This document shows, in pieces, positions 16,763 through 27,147 of a stretch of DNA of 64,000 nucleotides. The stretch is from Hymenobacter nivis (GTDB lineage: Bacteria > Bacteroidota > Bacteroidia > Cytophagales > Hymenobacteraceae). A program made the translations under genes and the position numbers. Under the pieces are notes generated by a model, which did no database searches, was not told the origin of the DNA, and was given only the letters and a program-made list of their open reading frames with translations. The DNA is taken from positions 2,666,001 to 2,730,000 of the forward strand of contig NZ_CP029145.1 in the NCBI RefSeq assembly GCF_003149515.1, read 5' to 3'. The first letter of the stretch is position 1. Every line of letters begins with the position of its first letter.

Positions 16763-18028
16763 TTAGTCGGGCACGGGGGCCCCTGGGGCCCCAGCCGGCG
16801 CGACGGGGGCTGCGGCCAGCAGGATGAAAAACAGGCCAATCAATACCCCAATCTGCGTTTCCAGCGTGTACTCGACCATGAAGGAAAGCGATACAATCGA
16901 GTACATCAGCAGCAGCATGAGGTTGCGCTGCCGGATGCCCTCCCACAGCGCGTAGTAGAACCCCAGCACGAACACCAGCAACCCCACCACGCCGTAGGCC
17001 GCTAGGTTGTAGAGGAACTGGTTGTGCGGCAGCAAGTAGTGGGCAGGCTCGATGCCCGGGTACATGGCGTGGTACTGCCGGGCCATGGCGGACTCCAGCT
17101 CTATCTTGCTCAGGCCCAGCAGCGGGCGCTGCTTGATGAGGGCCCAGGCCACGTTGTACGAATACACCCGCGCCGTGACGGAATAGTAGTTGGCAGCGCC
17201 GACGGAATCGAACTGCTCGGCGTCGGAGCGGGTGACGATGATTTTATTTTGAAGCGTGGGAAACAGCAGCAGGCACGCCCCCCCTAGCAGCAGCAGCAGC
17301 CCGGCCCCGGCCAGCGCTACGCGCCAGTGCCGCAGCTGCCACCCGAGCCACACCAGCCACAGGGCCCCCGCGGCGTACATTGTCACGATGCCGCTGCGCA
17401 CGGCCAGCAGGTGCTGGAACAAAAATAGAAGCACCACGCCCGCCAGGGTAGCCAGCCGCAGCCGCGGGGCCAGCTGCTTGTTCAGCGTCAGCACCAGCCC
17501 CGCCAGCACGGCCATGCTCACCAGCAGGCTGAACCGAATGTGGTCGGGCACGGTGGGCATCACTTTAGAGTGCAAGTAGCTCTGGTCGATGATGTCCTGG
17601 TGCAGCAGGTAGTACGCCGTGGTCCGGGCCGCGGCCCCCAGGCAACCGCCGATGAGCACAAGCCACAGCACCCGCTTGTGCACCGCCAACCAGCTGGGCA
17701 ACAGCAAAAACGCCACTGGCAGCAGCAAAAACGGCAGCTGAAGCACCGCGTCGCGCTGGAAAATTTCGTTCGCCCAGCCGACGTGCAGCAACGCCGTGCC
17801 CACGTGCAGCCCATAAACCAGCACGAAGCTCAGCAGCAGGGGCCAGTGGGCCCGCTGGGCAATGCGCCGGTGGGCCACAGCGTAGCCCACGCCGCTCACA
17901 AACAGCCCGGCGATACCGATGCTCGGCAGCACCCGCACGTAGTCCGACACGAAAATTCCGGCGATGATGACCGTGCCCCAAAATACGCCCAGCTGCCGTG
18001 CTCTCGTTTCAGAAAAAAACCTCTTCAT
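16763..18028 (-). CDS. O-antigen ligase / polymerase family membrane protein
   Basis: This 421-residue polytopic protein has about ten to twelve predicted TM helices. A large periplasmic loop near residues 270-350 ends in HYLLPHNQFLYNLAAYGVVG. The conserved His in a PHNQFL context followed by a TM segment is the Wzy/WaaL pattern. Such proteins polymerise or ligate surface polysaccharide at the periplasmic face. Which reaction this one performs cannot be told. Start ATG 18028 (MKRFFSETRARQLG) is chosen over longer frames with no membrane character. GT9 lies downstream on the same strand. Confidence 0.85.
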   Translation of the reverse strand: MKRFFSETRARQLGVFWGTVIIAGIFVSDYVRVLPSIGIAGLFVSGVGYAVAHRRIAQRAHWPLLLSFVLVYGLHVGTALLHVGWANEIFQRDAVLQLPFLLLPVAFLLLPSWLAVHKRVLWLVLIGGCLGAAARTTAYYLLHQDIIDQSYLHSKVMPTVPDHIRFSLLVSMAVLAGLVLTLNKQLAPRLRLATLAGVVLLFLFQHLLAVRSGIVTMYAAGALWLVWLGWQLRHWRVALAGAGLLLLLGGACLLLFPTLQNKIIVTRSDAEQFDSVGAANYYSVTARVYSYNVAWALIKQRPLLGLSKIELESAMARQYHAMYPGIEPAHYLLPHNQFLYNLAAYGVVGLLVFVLGFYYALWEGIRQRNLMLLLMYSIVSLSFMVEYTLETQIGVLIGLFFILLAAAPVAPAGAPGAPVPD

Positions 18029-18437
18029 ACGGCAAATGGCGGCCGGACGTGGCACAATTAGTAGCGGGACAACAACGCATGGCCCTGCGGATATCGTGCC
18101 TGGCACGAAGCATTTAGGGCCCCTGGCAGGGCTTCGGGGCCGCACCGCACGGCCTCGAACCCCCGCAAAGCAACAACCACTTCCGGGTAGATACGTGAAG
18201 CAGCCTCCTTTGCACGCCGCTGCCGGGGCGGCAACGCCCACCCTGCCGCCGCAGTCCAAATTTGATTTCGGTGGGAGCACACTTTCCGCAAATCCTGTTC
18301 GTTCCGGAAATTAACGCATTTCAGGCAAGGCCTTGGCAACTAACAGCAGAGCCGAACCGGCTAATCGGACCGCATAATTTGGTGCAATGCCCTGCGCGCG
18401 CAGTCCGCACCGGGCCGCAAACGCACCGCTAAGCGTA

Positions 18438-18581
18438 GTTTCCAAGTCAGTGCACAGGGCGGGCTACCGGCTTTTTGCCGGCTGTCCGCTCGCCTTTCGC
18501 GCCGGTAGTTCTACCGACGAGCGGACAGCCGGCGAAAAGCCGGCAGCCCGCACCCAACAAGCTGTACCCTGACTTGGAAAC
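18438..18581. repeat. 144-bp palindromic element with GTTTCCAAGTCAG ends
   Basis: The ends GTTTCCAAGTCAG and CTGACTTGGAAAC are perfect inverted repeats. Inner arms (GCCGGCTGTCCGCTCG and CGAGCGGACAGCCGGC) extend the pairing. The flanks CGCTAAGCG and CGCTCTAAGCG are similar to each other and may descend from the target. A shorter, diverged relative may lie at 51366-51413. Confidence 0.75.
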
Positions 18582-18736
18582 CGCTCTAAGCGCAACCCTA
18601 CAGCAATAAGGCGGGGCAGCCTTGCGCGCGTTGGAACAGGCCTCCGAACGCCTCACTTGAAATAATATCGGCCCCCGGCAAGCTTAAAAGTGACGGGGCG
18701 GCGGCGGGCCACGGCCGCCACCGCCGGCCTTGTGCA

Positions 18737-18744
18737 TATGTTTG
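18737..18744 (+). promoter_or_regulatory. -7 promoter element of the GWxTD-rlmB unit
   Basis: TATGTTTG matches TAnnTTTG exactly and lies 25 bases before the ATG at 18770. No clear -33 element is visible. Confidence 0.6.
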
Positions 18745-18769
18745 GGGCCCCAACTACGTACACCCTGGC

Positions 18770-20044
18770 ATGAACCGTTTTCTCTCCTGGGCGCTGGCGC
18801 TGGCCGCCCCCTGCTTGGCCGCGCTGCCCCTGGCCGCCGGGGCCCAGGCCCTACCCCGCCCCGATTTTGCGGGCCTCTACCGCGACGTGCCGCGCGTGAT
18901 GCTGGACGTGCGCCGCGAGGTCGACAGCCTGCGCCTGTACGTGCGCCTGCCCGCCGGCACGGCCGTGGGCCAGCTGCGCGTGGCGGCCTGGGCCAGCTAC
19001 GAGGCCCCCGCCCCACAGTGGCAGGACAGCATCCCGCGGGCACGGCAGCACCGGCGGCCCGACGCCACGGGCGGCACCCGCGCCAGCTTCTGCGTGGCGG
19101 CGGCGCGGGTACCGGTGGGCACCGTGCTGCAAGTGCAGGTGGGCCCCGTGGGCCCGGCCGGGGGCCCGCAAAACGCGGCCACCACCACCTGGCTGCCCCT
19201 CACGGCCGAGCGCCTGGCCCGCCCGTTCATCGTCACCGACTCAGCAGGGCTGCCGCTGCTGCGCGGCTACGTGCGGGCCGGCGAGACGTTTCGGGTGGAT
19301 AACTACGGGCTGATCCAGCCCCTGCGGCTGCGGCGCTACGCCGTGCCGCCCACCCCCGCCCTGCCGCCTATGACGAACCCCGCCACCGTAGTAGGGCCCC
19401 CATCAACCCTGCCCCTGCTCGACTCGGCCGCGGCCCGCACCGGCCAGCTGCTGCGCTGCGACGACCCCAGCCTGCTGGCTCTGCGCGTGGGCGGCCTCGG
19501 CGGCCAGGCCCCGCGCACCCTAGCCCTGCTAGTGGTAAACGGCGACTACCCCAACCTGCGCACCGCCAAGCAGCTCGTCGAGCCCCTGCGCTACCTCACC
19601 AGCACCGCCGAGCACCAGCGCCTGGCCGCCGCCGCCGACCCCAAGCGCGCCGTGGACGGCTTCTGGCTGAACGCCGCCCACGACAACCAGCCGCTGGGCA
19701 AAACCATGATTCGCAACTACTACGGCCGCGTGGCAGCCGCCAACCGCCTCTTTGCCGCCCACAAAGCCGGCTTCCTCACCGACCGCGGCTTGCTATACGT
19801 GGTGCTGGGGGCCCCGCAGGGCGTGCGCCGCCTGGCCAGCAGCGAGGAGCAGTGGTCGTACGCCAACGTGGGCAACGCGGGGCCCCTCACCTTCAGCTTC
19901 CGGCCCCGGCCGAGTACCTTTGCACCGGATAATTACGAATTAGTGCGCCGCCCCGAGTACGAAAAACCTTGGTTCGGCGCCGTGGAGCAATGGAGAAACG
20001 CACAGACCGCCCCGAGCGCCCCGACCGACCCCAGCGGCCGGTAA
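18770..20044 (+). CDS. GWxTD domain-containing exported protein
   Basis: This 424-residue protein has a signal peptide (LALAAPCLAALPLAAGAQA). Its C-terminal GWxTD domain shows as VDGFWLNAAHDN, MIRNYYGRVAAANRLFA and GFLTDRGLLYVVLGAPQGV. The eponymous GWxTD motif is GFLTD here. The family is widespread in Bacteroidota and some other phyla, with unknown biochemical function. Proline-rich linkers lie near residues 195-225. The last 55 bases overlap the start of rlmB in a different frame, so expression of the two is probably linked. Confidence 0.85.
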   Translation: MNRFLSWALALAAPCLAALPLAAGAQALPRPDFAGLYRDVPRVMLDVRREVDSLRLYVRLPAGTAVGQLRVAAWASYEAPAPQWQDSIPRARQHRRPDATGGTRASFCVAAARVPVGTVLQVQVGPVGPAGGPQNAATTTWLPLTAERLARPFIVTDSAGLPLLRGYVRAGETFRVDNYGLIQPLRLRRYAVPPTPALPPMTNPATVVGPPSTLPLLDSAAARTGQLLRCDDPSLLALRVGGLGGQAPRTLALLVVNGDYPNLRTAKQLVEPLRYLTSTAEHQRLAAAADPKRAVDGFWLNAAHDNQPLGKTMIRNYYGRVAAANRLFAAHKAGFLTDRGLLYVVLGAPQGVRRLASSEEQWSYANVGNAGPLTFSFRPRPSTFAPDNYELVRRPEYEKPWFGAVEQWRNAQTAPSAPTDPSGR

Positions 20045-21078
20045 CTGGCCGCCGCTTTTACGACGAGCAAAACCGGCCCGTCACGCCCAAGCAATTCCGC
20101 CCCGACCGCGACGCGGCCGACGGCTTTGCCGAAGAAGCGCGTGCCCGCCCCCGCGGCCGCGGCGGCAGCGACAACCAGCCCGACCAGCCCGACCGCAGCA
20201 GCGCCCCCGCCCGCCGCGACGGCGCCGCCCGCCCCCCCTACCGCCAGGACCGACCCGAGCGCGGCGAGCGTTCCGGGCATTTCGACCGCGACGAGCGCCC
20301 TCGCTACGAGAATAGGGCCCCGCAGCCCGACCGCAGCATCGACATGCTGTTTGGCCTGCGCCCCATTTTGGAGGCGCTGAACGCGGGCCGCACGCTGGAA
20401 AAAATCTTCCTGCTGCGCGGCACCAAAAACAGCCTCGTGGGCGACATCTCGACGCTGGCCCGCACAGCCGGTATTCAGGTACAGCAGGTGCCGGTGGAAA
20501 AGCTCGACGGCCTTACCCGCAAAAACCACCAGGGCGCGGTGGCCTTCGTGTCGCCCATCGACTACGCTCCGCTCGACAACCTGCTCAGCGGCTTGTTTGA
20601 GGAAGGCAAGGTGCCGTTCCTGCTGCTGCTCGACCGCATCACCGACGTACGCAACTTCGGCGCCATTGCCCGCACCGCCGAGTGCCTGGGCGTGCAGGCG
20701 CTGGTAGTGCCCAGCCACGGCGCCGCCCAAATCAACGGCGACGCCCTCAAAACCTCCGCCGGGGCCCTCAATATCTTGCCCGTGTGCCGCGAGGCCAACT
20801 TGCAGGAAACCATTCGCTTCCTCCAGCAATCGGGCGTAACGGTGGTAGCCTGCTCCGAAAAAGCCACCGAAGCCGTGGGCGCCGCCGAGGTCGATTTCTC
20901 GGGCCCCGTGGCCGTGCTCATGGGCTCGGAAGAAGACGGCATCGCTCCCGAACTCCTCCGCCTGGCCGACGTGCGCCTGAAAGTGCCCATGACCGGCCAA
21001 ATCCAGTCGCTGAACGTGAGCGTGGCAGCGGGCATCATGCTATTTGAAGTGGCCCGCCAGCGGGTAGCATCAGAATAG
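19990..21078 (+). CDS. rlmB: SpoU-family 23S rRNA 2'-O-ribose methyltransferase (RlmB-like)
   Basis: This 362-residue enzyme uses S-adenosylmethionine to methylate a ribose 2'-OH, probably of 23S rRNA guanosine. About 110 charged, Arg/Asp/Pro-rich, probably disordered residues come first. A substrate-binding domain (DMLFGLRPILEALNAGR) and the SPOUT knot follow, with motifs NFGAIARTAECLG, LMGSEEDGIAPELL and IQSLNVSVAAGIMLFE. The exact target nucleotide is inferred from family. ATG 19990 lies inside the GWxTD gene (55-base overlap). A later start would remove only the disordered part. Confidence 0.88.
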   Translation: MEKRTDRPERPDRPQRPVTGRRFYDEQNRPVTPKQFRPDRDAADGFAEEARARPRGRGGSDNQPDQPDRSSAPARRDGAARPPYRQDRPERGERSGHFDRDERPRYENRAPQPDRSIDMLFGLRPILEALNAGRTLEKIFLLRGTKNSLVGDISTLARTAGIQVQQVPVEKLDGLTRKNHQGAVAFVSPIDYAPLDNLLSGLFEEGKVPFLLLLDRITDVRNFGAIARTAECLGVQALVVPSHGAAQINGDALKTSAGALNILPVCREANLQETIRFLQQSGVTVVACSEKATEAVGAAEVDFSGPVAVLMGSEEDGIAPELLRLADVRLKVPMTGQIQSLNVSVAAGIMLFEVARQRVASE

Positions 21079-21094
21079 TTATCGTGTTGATTCA

Positions 21095-21379
21095 GTGGCG
21101 AACCGAGTACTGAATTGGCTATTATTTTGCATTATCCTCCTCACCTTATTTGGTTGGCTAAATAACCGAGTCAGTTATAAATACGAAGCTGACCTAATGG
21201 AAACATTCGCAATCGTTGAGCACCGCCCTCAAGCCGATATTATAGCAATTCACGCCCGGGGACAGCAACTTGACAAGGAGCTGCATATCACCAAAATACT
21301 GCTGACTGGATCAATTATATTGTTAGTCAGCAACATCACAAGAAATATACTAAGCAACAATAAACGTAAACATACCTAA
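21095..21379 (+). CDS. Small two-helix membrane protein, unknown
   Basis: A 94-residue protein starts at GTG 21095. It has one TM helix at residues 6-22 (LNWLLFCIILLTLFGWL), a polar central stretch of about 40 residues, and a second TM near 66-82 (ITKILLTGSIILLVS). A basic tail, NNKRKHT, completes it. I do not recognise a family. The gene is clearly poorer in GC than its neighbours, which may mean recent acquisition. It follows rlmB by 16 bases and is closed by a strong terminator. Confidence 0.6.
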   Translation: MANRVLNWLLFCIILLTLFGWLNNRVSYKYEADLMETFAIVEHRPQADIIAIHARGQQLDKELHITKILLTGSIILLVSNITRNILSNNKRKHT

Positions 21380-21410
21380 AAAAGGCCTTCCCACTGGGAA
21401 GGCCTTTTTT
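21378..21410 (+). terminator. Intrinsic terminator
   Basis: AAAAAAGGCCTTCCCA and TGGGAAGGCCTTTTTT form a near-perfect hairpin with T runs on either strand, directly after the small membrane protein gene. It also lies near the end of the converging manC gene. Confidence 0.9.
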
Positions 21411-21475
21411 GCGTTTGCATTAACAAACAACCGCAAAGCCGGCTGTTAAATGTCAATTGATAACTGTTAATTGCA

Positions 21476-22558
21476 TTAATTGTACCCCGTGCCCTTCTTC
21501 GCCTTTACGTCGGCCACAAATTCCTTCACGCGCTGCTCTTCGCTGCGCTTGCAGATGAGCAGCACGTTGTCGTACTCGGCGATGATGTAGTCTTCGAGGC
21601 CCTGCACTACTACGAGGCGCTCGGACGGGGTTTTGATGACGCAGCCGGTGGTGTCGTACAGCAGCACATCGCCGTTCACCATGTTGCCGTTGGCGTCTTG
21701 CTGGCCAATGCGGTGCAGCGAATCCCAGGTGCCCACGTCGCTCCAGCCGAAGTCGGCGGGCAGCACATATACGTTGTCGGCCTTCTCCATGATGCCGTAA
21801 TCGATGCTGATGTTGGCGCAGCGCGCATAGGCCTCGCTGATGAAGGCTTCCTCCTGGGGCGTGCCCAGGGCCCCGGCGCCGTCCTCAAACACCTCGGCCA
21901 TATCGCCCAGGTACTGGCGGAAGGCGTTCAGAATGGTATCGGCGCGCCACACAAACAGGCCCGAATTCCAGAGGAAGTCGCCGCTGTCAACGAACATCTT
22001 GGCCAGCTCCAGATTAGGTTTCTCGGTGAAGGTCTTCACTTTGTGCAGCTGGCCGCAGGGCAGGCTCTGCGAATCCATGTACTGGATGTAGCCGTAGCCC
22101 GTGTCGGGCCGCGAGGGGTGGATGCCCAGCGTCACGAGCACATCGTGGTGGCGGGCGGCGTCCACGGCCAGGCCCATCACGCGCCGGAATTCCGCTTCGT
22201 TGGATACCGCGTGGTCGGCGGGCGTTACAATGATGATGGCCTGGGGGTCGCGCTGGGCAATGCGATAGCTGGCGTAGGCAATGCAGGGGGCCGTGTTACG
22301 CCCGATGGGCTCGCCCAAAATCTGGTCGGCCGGCATCTGGGGCAGGTGCTGCTGCACGAGTTGCACATAGTCGCGGTTGGTCACCACGAACACGTTTTCG
22401 GCCGGGCAGAGGCCGGCGAAGCGGTCCACAGTTACTTGCAGCATGGAGCGGCCGGTGCCCAGCACATCGTGAAATTGCTTGGGATGGTTGGTGCGGCTGA
22501 ACGGCCAGAACCGGCTGCCAATGCCACCGGCCATCACAACGAGGTAAGTCGAATTCAT
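21476..22558 (-). CDS. manC: Mannose-1-phosphate guanylyltransferase
   Basis: This 360-residue cytosolic enzyme makes GDP-mannose from mannose-1-phosphate and GTP, feeding surface glycan synthesis. The nucleotidyltransferase signature VVMAGGIGSRFWPFSR is at residues 7-22. Further motifs are HPKQFHDVLG, TPADHAVSNE, a TFTEKPNLELAKMF segment and FGWSDVGTWDSLH. It lacks the C-terminal cupin isomerase domain of bifunctional ManC proteins, so it is the short form common in Bacteroidota. The start at MNSTYLV is preferred over an upstream methionine in poor context. kdsD lies just upstream. Confidence 0.93.
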   Translation of the reverse strand: MNSTYLVVMAGGIGSRFWPFSRTNHPKQFHDVLGTGRSMLQVTVDRFAGLCPAENVFVVTNRDYVQLVQQHLPQMPADQILGEPIGRNTAPCIAYASYRIAQRDPQAIIIVTPADHAVSNEAEFRRVMGLAVDAARHHDVLVTLGIHPSRPDTGYGYIQYMDSQSLPCGQLHKVKTFTEKPNLELAKMFVDSGDFLWNSGLFVWRADTILNAFRQYLGDMAEVFEDGAGALGTPQEEAFISEAYARCANISIDYGIMEKADNVYVLPADFGWSDVGTWDSLHRIGQQDANGNMVNGDVLLYDTTGCVIKTPSERLVVVQGLEDYIIAEYDNVLLICKRSEEQRVKEFVADVKAKKGTGYN

Positions 22559-22603
22559 AGGTGTTACAACATAGTGATATTGCCGCGGCAAGTTAAGAGT
22601 CGT

Positions 22604-23608
22604 TTACACAAGTCCCTCCCGCAGCAGGTCGTGCAAGTGGATAAAGCCGGCAAACTGCTCATTTTCCAAGACAACGAGTTGCGTGATGTTGCGGGCCTGC
22701 ATCCGCGCCAGGGCCTCGGCGGCAAACTCGTCGATGCCGATGGTGGCCGGCGCGGGGGTGAGGATGTCGCGGGCGCGTACCGTTTCCAGGTCGGCTAGGT
22801 GGCCGCCGAGCATCCGCCGCAAATCGCCATCGGTGATGATGCCGGCCAGGGCCCCGGCGCCGTCGAGCACGGCGGTAGCCCCCAGGCGCTTGCCCGAAAT
22901 TTCGAGCAGTACCTCCCGCAGCGGCGCGTCGAGGCCCACACGCGGGCGCTGGTTTTGGCGGCTCAGGTCGCCCACGGTGAGGTAGAGCTTTTTGCCGAGC
23001 GTGCCGCCGGGGTGCAGCCGGGCAAAGTCCTGGGCCGAGAACTGGCGGCTTTCGAGCAGGCACACGGCCAGGGCGTCGCCCAGGGCCAGGGCGGCGGTGG
23101 TGCTGGTAGTGGGGGCCAGGTCATGGGGGCAAGCCTCGCGGGCCACCGGGGCGTGCAGCACGTAATCGGCCTGCTGGGCCAGGTACGAGTTGGCGTTGCT
23201 TACGAGGGCCGCTAGCGGCACGCCCTTACGGCGCAGCAGCGGCACGAGCACCTTGATTTCGGGTGTATCGCCGCTTTTACTGATGGCCACGACAAAATCC
23301 TGGGCCTGAATCATGCCCAGGTCGCCGTGAATGGCGTCGGCCGCGTGCATGAACAGGGCCGGCGTGCCCGTGCCGTTGAGCGTGGCCACGATTTTGCCGG
23401 CGATGTGCGCGCTTTTGCCCACGCCCGTCACCACCACGCGGCCCGAAAGGCCCAAAATGGCCGCCACGCAGCGGGCAAAATCGGGGGTGGCGCCTACGGC
23501 GTCGGCTACGGCGTAAAGGGCCGTGGCTTCTTCGTGCAGCACGTGGCGGGCCACGGCCAGTACATCGACGGCGGCGGCTACGGGAGTAGTGGAATGGAGC
23601 GTGGACAT
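22604..23608 (-). CDS. kdsD: Arabinose-5-phosphate isomerase (KpsF/GutQ family)
   Basis: This 334-residue enzyme interconverts ribulose-5-phosphate and arabinose-5-phosphate, the first step to the LPS sugar Kdo. The N-terminal SIS domain has VVTGVGKSAHIAGKI, HGDLGMI, ISKSGDTPEIKVL and the catalytic-region histidine in RLHPGGTLGKKL. Two CBS domains follow (RDILTPAPATIGIDEFAAEA near the end). The start MSTLHSTT is chosen because upstream codons encode an implausible sequence. It is followed by manC on the same strand, consistent with a glycan-precursor unit. Confidence 0.9.
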   Translation of the reverse strand: MSTLHSTTPVAAAVDVLAVARHVLHEEATALYAVADAVGATPDFARCVAAILGLSGRVVVTGVGKSAHIAGKIVATLNGTGTPALFMHAADAIHGDLGMIQAQDFVVAISKSGDTPEIKVLVPLLRRKGVPLAALVSNANSYLAQQADYVLHAPVAREACPHDLAPTTSTTAALALGDALAVCLLESRQFSAQDFARLHPGGTLGKKLYLTVGDLSRQNQRPRVGLDAPLREVLLEISGKRLGATAVLDGAGALAGIITDGDLRRMLGGHLADLETVRARDILTPAPATIGIDEFAAEALARMQARNITQLVVLENEQFAGFIHLHDLLREGLV

Positions 23609-23964
23609 GGTAGGCAGGGCGAAACTACCGCAAAGGTGGGGCCGAATACCCGGTGCCGATGGCCAGTGCCCCCCCCCGGGCCCGGCCAGCCGCCGGCAAG
23701 CAATAAAGCGCATTGCTTGCCGGGCAACTCCCGGGTTGTGCAACATGCTACCCCCAGCGCGCTGCTTGGCCAGGCCGGGGCCCCGGGGCGTGGCCGGGGC
23801 CCCGGCCAAGTAGCCGCCAACGGCCTACATGGTATGGTTGAGCAACGCAAAGTTTTTCCGCAGAATTATGGGGATATGAACAAAAAAGGGGCTTTAAAAA
23901 GCGCCAGTGCTTATCTTCGTTATCAGCCGCTGCTCCTATATTAATCACCTGCCTTAACTACATC
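23609..23964. other. Divergent spacer between kdsD and recQ
   Basis: No gene is visible. TATCTTCG at 23912-23919 on the plus strand, preceded by TTTAAA about 16 bases upstream, is a plausible promoter for recQ. CACCTTTG on the minus strand at about 23630-23637 may serve kdsD. The middle is extremely GC-rich with repeated GGCCCCGG blocks. Confidence 0.45.
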
Positions 23965-26172
<2,208 letters not shown>

Positions 26173-26240
26173 ACCACAGATTGAACGGATTTTAACGGAT
26201 TAAACAGACTTTTTTGGGTTCCGATCCTTAGTGGATTTTG

Positions 26241-26643
26241 ATGGAGCAGGCGGTTGATTTGACGGGCTACAATGATTTGACGCACCGAATAATTGGCTGC
26301 GCGATGACGGTGCACTGCAAGTTAGGGCTTGGGTTTCCGGAGGTTGTTTACCAACGGGCACTGGCCATTGAGCTTTTCAAGCAGGGGCTGAAGGCCGAAC
26401 GGGAAGCGGAATTATCCATTTATACTGCTCACGAAGTGGAATGCGAAAATGAAGTAGGGTGCGGGGCTTGCCCCCGCCCGTCGTTGAACGGCTCAGTCGA
26501 CTTTCGTTCAACGACGGGCGGGGACAAGCCCCGCACCCTACTTCGTGACGAGTATACTATGGCAACGAAAAAGTCGGCTCCCGCAGAGCCGACTTTTTCG
26601 TTGATGGGCGGGTATTGGTTGAAATGAAGGCCGTGCTGCTCGG
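26241..26643 (+). pseudogene. GxxExxY-family protein gene split by a MITE
   Basis: Before the insert the frame reads MEQAVDLTGYNDLTHRIIGC and then GLGFPEVVYQRAL, which contains the family motif, up to LSIY. After the 132-bp MITE and its TA duplication it resumes in frame as YGNEKVGSRRADFFVDGRVL followed by VEMKAVL. Removing the MITE and one TA restores a continuous reading frame matching the usual family order. The function of GxxExxY proteins is unknown. The C-terminus after MKAVLLGAEQ does not look like the family and runs into the opposite gene, so the 3' end is probably lost as well. Confidence 0.85.
26423..26554. mobile_element. 132-bp palindromic MITE, copy 2, inside the GxxExxY gene
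   Basis: It has the same length as copy 1 and nearly the same sequence, with ends TACTGCTCACGAAGT and ACTTCGTGACGAGTA. It is flanked by TA at 26421-26422 and 26555-26556. The restored host frame gives the exact boundaries and shows a TA target duplication. Confidence 0.9.
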
Positions 26644-26673
26644 AGCCGAGCAAGTAGCGGCCGGCTGGAGCCC

Positions 26674-27039
26674 TCAGTCGCCGCTGCCCGGGGGGCAGCC
26701 GGCGCACTGGCCGCCGGGCGCCTCCCCCCCGAGCAGGGCTTCGGTTTCGAGCAGCAGGGCCATTATTTCTACCAGCTCTTGCAACTGGCCCATTTTGAGG
26801 TGGGTGAACACCAGGGCCAGACGGTCGGCGCGGGTGCGCAGGGCCACGCAGCGGACCCCTGCATCGATGACCGACCGCTGGGCGGCTTGGTAGGCGGTGG
26901 CAGCTACCACGTCGCGGAAATCCACGAACTCGGGCGGGGTAAGGGCCATGGCCACCGTGCCGAAGCACAGGTGCAAGTAGCCCGTGTGCGGGCAGCGCAC
27001 GCGGTAGCCGAACTCGTTATGGTCCAGAAATTTCGCCAT
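26674..27039 (-). CDS. Conserved small protein, DUF6686-like
   Basis: The product is 121 residues. It starts MAKFLDHNEFGYRVRCPHTG and has HLCFGTVAMALTPPEFVDF, which I associate with a small Bacteroidota family annotated as DUF6686; this name is from memory and less certain. No enzymatic motif is seen. A helical segment (MGQLQELVEIMALLLETEAL) and a Gly/Cys-rich tail (GGQCAGCPPGSG) end it. The start at 27039 is preferred because the codons upstream lie in an AT-rich spacer. It is followed by the disrupted GxxExxY gene on the other strand and preceded by hmuS. Confidence 0.65.
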   Translation of the reverse strand: MAKFLDHNEFGYRVRCPHTGYLHLCFGTVAMALTPPEFVDFRDVVAATAYQAAQRSVIDAGVRCVALRTRADRLALVFTHLKMGQLQELVEIMALLLETEALLGGEAPGGQCAGCPPGSGD

Positions 27040-27147
27040 AATTAAGCAGCGCTTTTTTAATTTATTAGTCATTGGTTGCCAATAACTAGCGTAGTCGTAG
27101 CTAATTGACAATTAACTGATGCGGGCAACTGGCAACCCGTTTGCTTC

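Larger units (their letters stand above)
18029..18769. other. 740-base divergent spacer with a large palindrome
   Basis: It separates the O-antigen ligase-like gene from the GWxTD gene. The only clear structures are the 144-bp palindrome at 18438-18581 and a -7 element at 18737-18744. The open frames in it have no protein-like composition. Confidence 0.6.

Noticed and set aside
18058..18339. 93-codon frame in the divergent spacer
   Set aside because: No family, irregular composition, and no promoter placement. The region is better explained as spacer.
26570..26601. AAAAAGTCGGCTC/GAGCCGACTTTTT hairpin resembling a terminator
   Set aside because: In the restored GxxExxY frame these bases encode EKVGSRRADFF, a conserved part of the protein, so the symmetry is coincidental.
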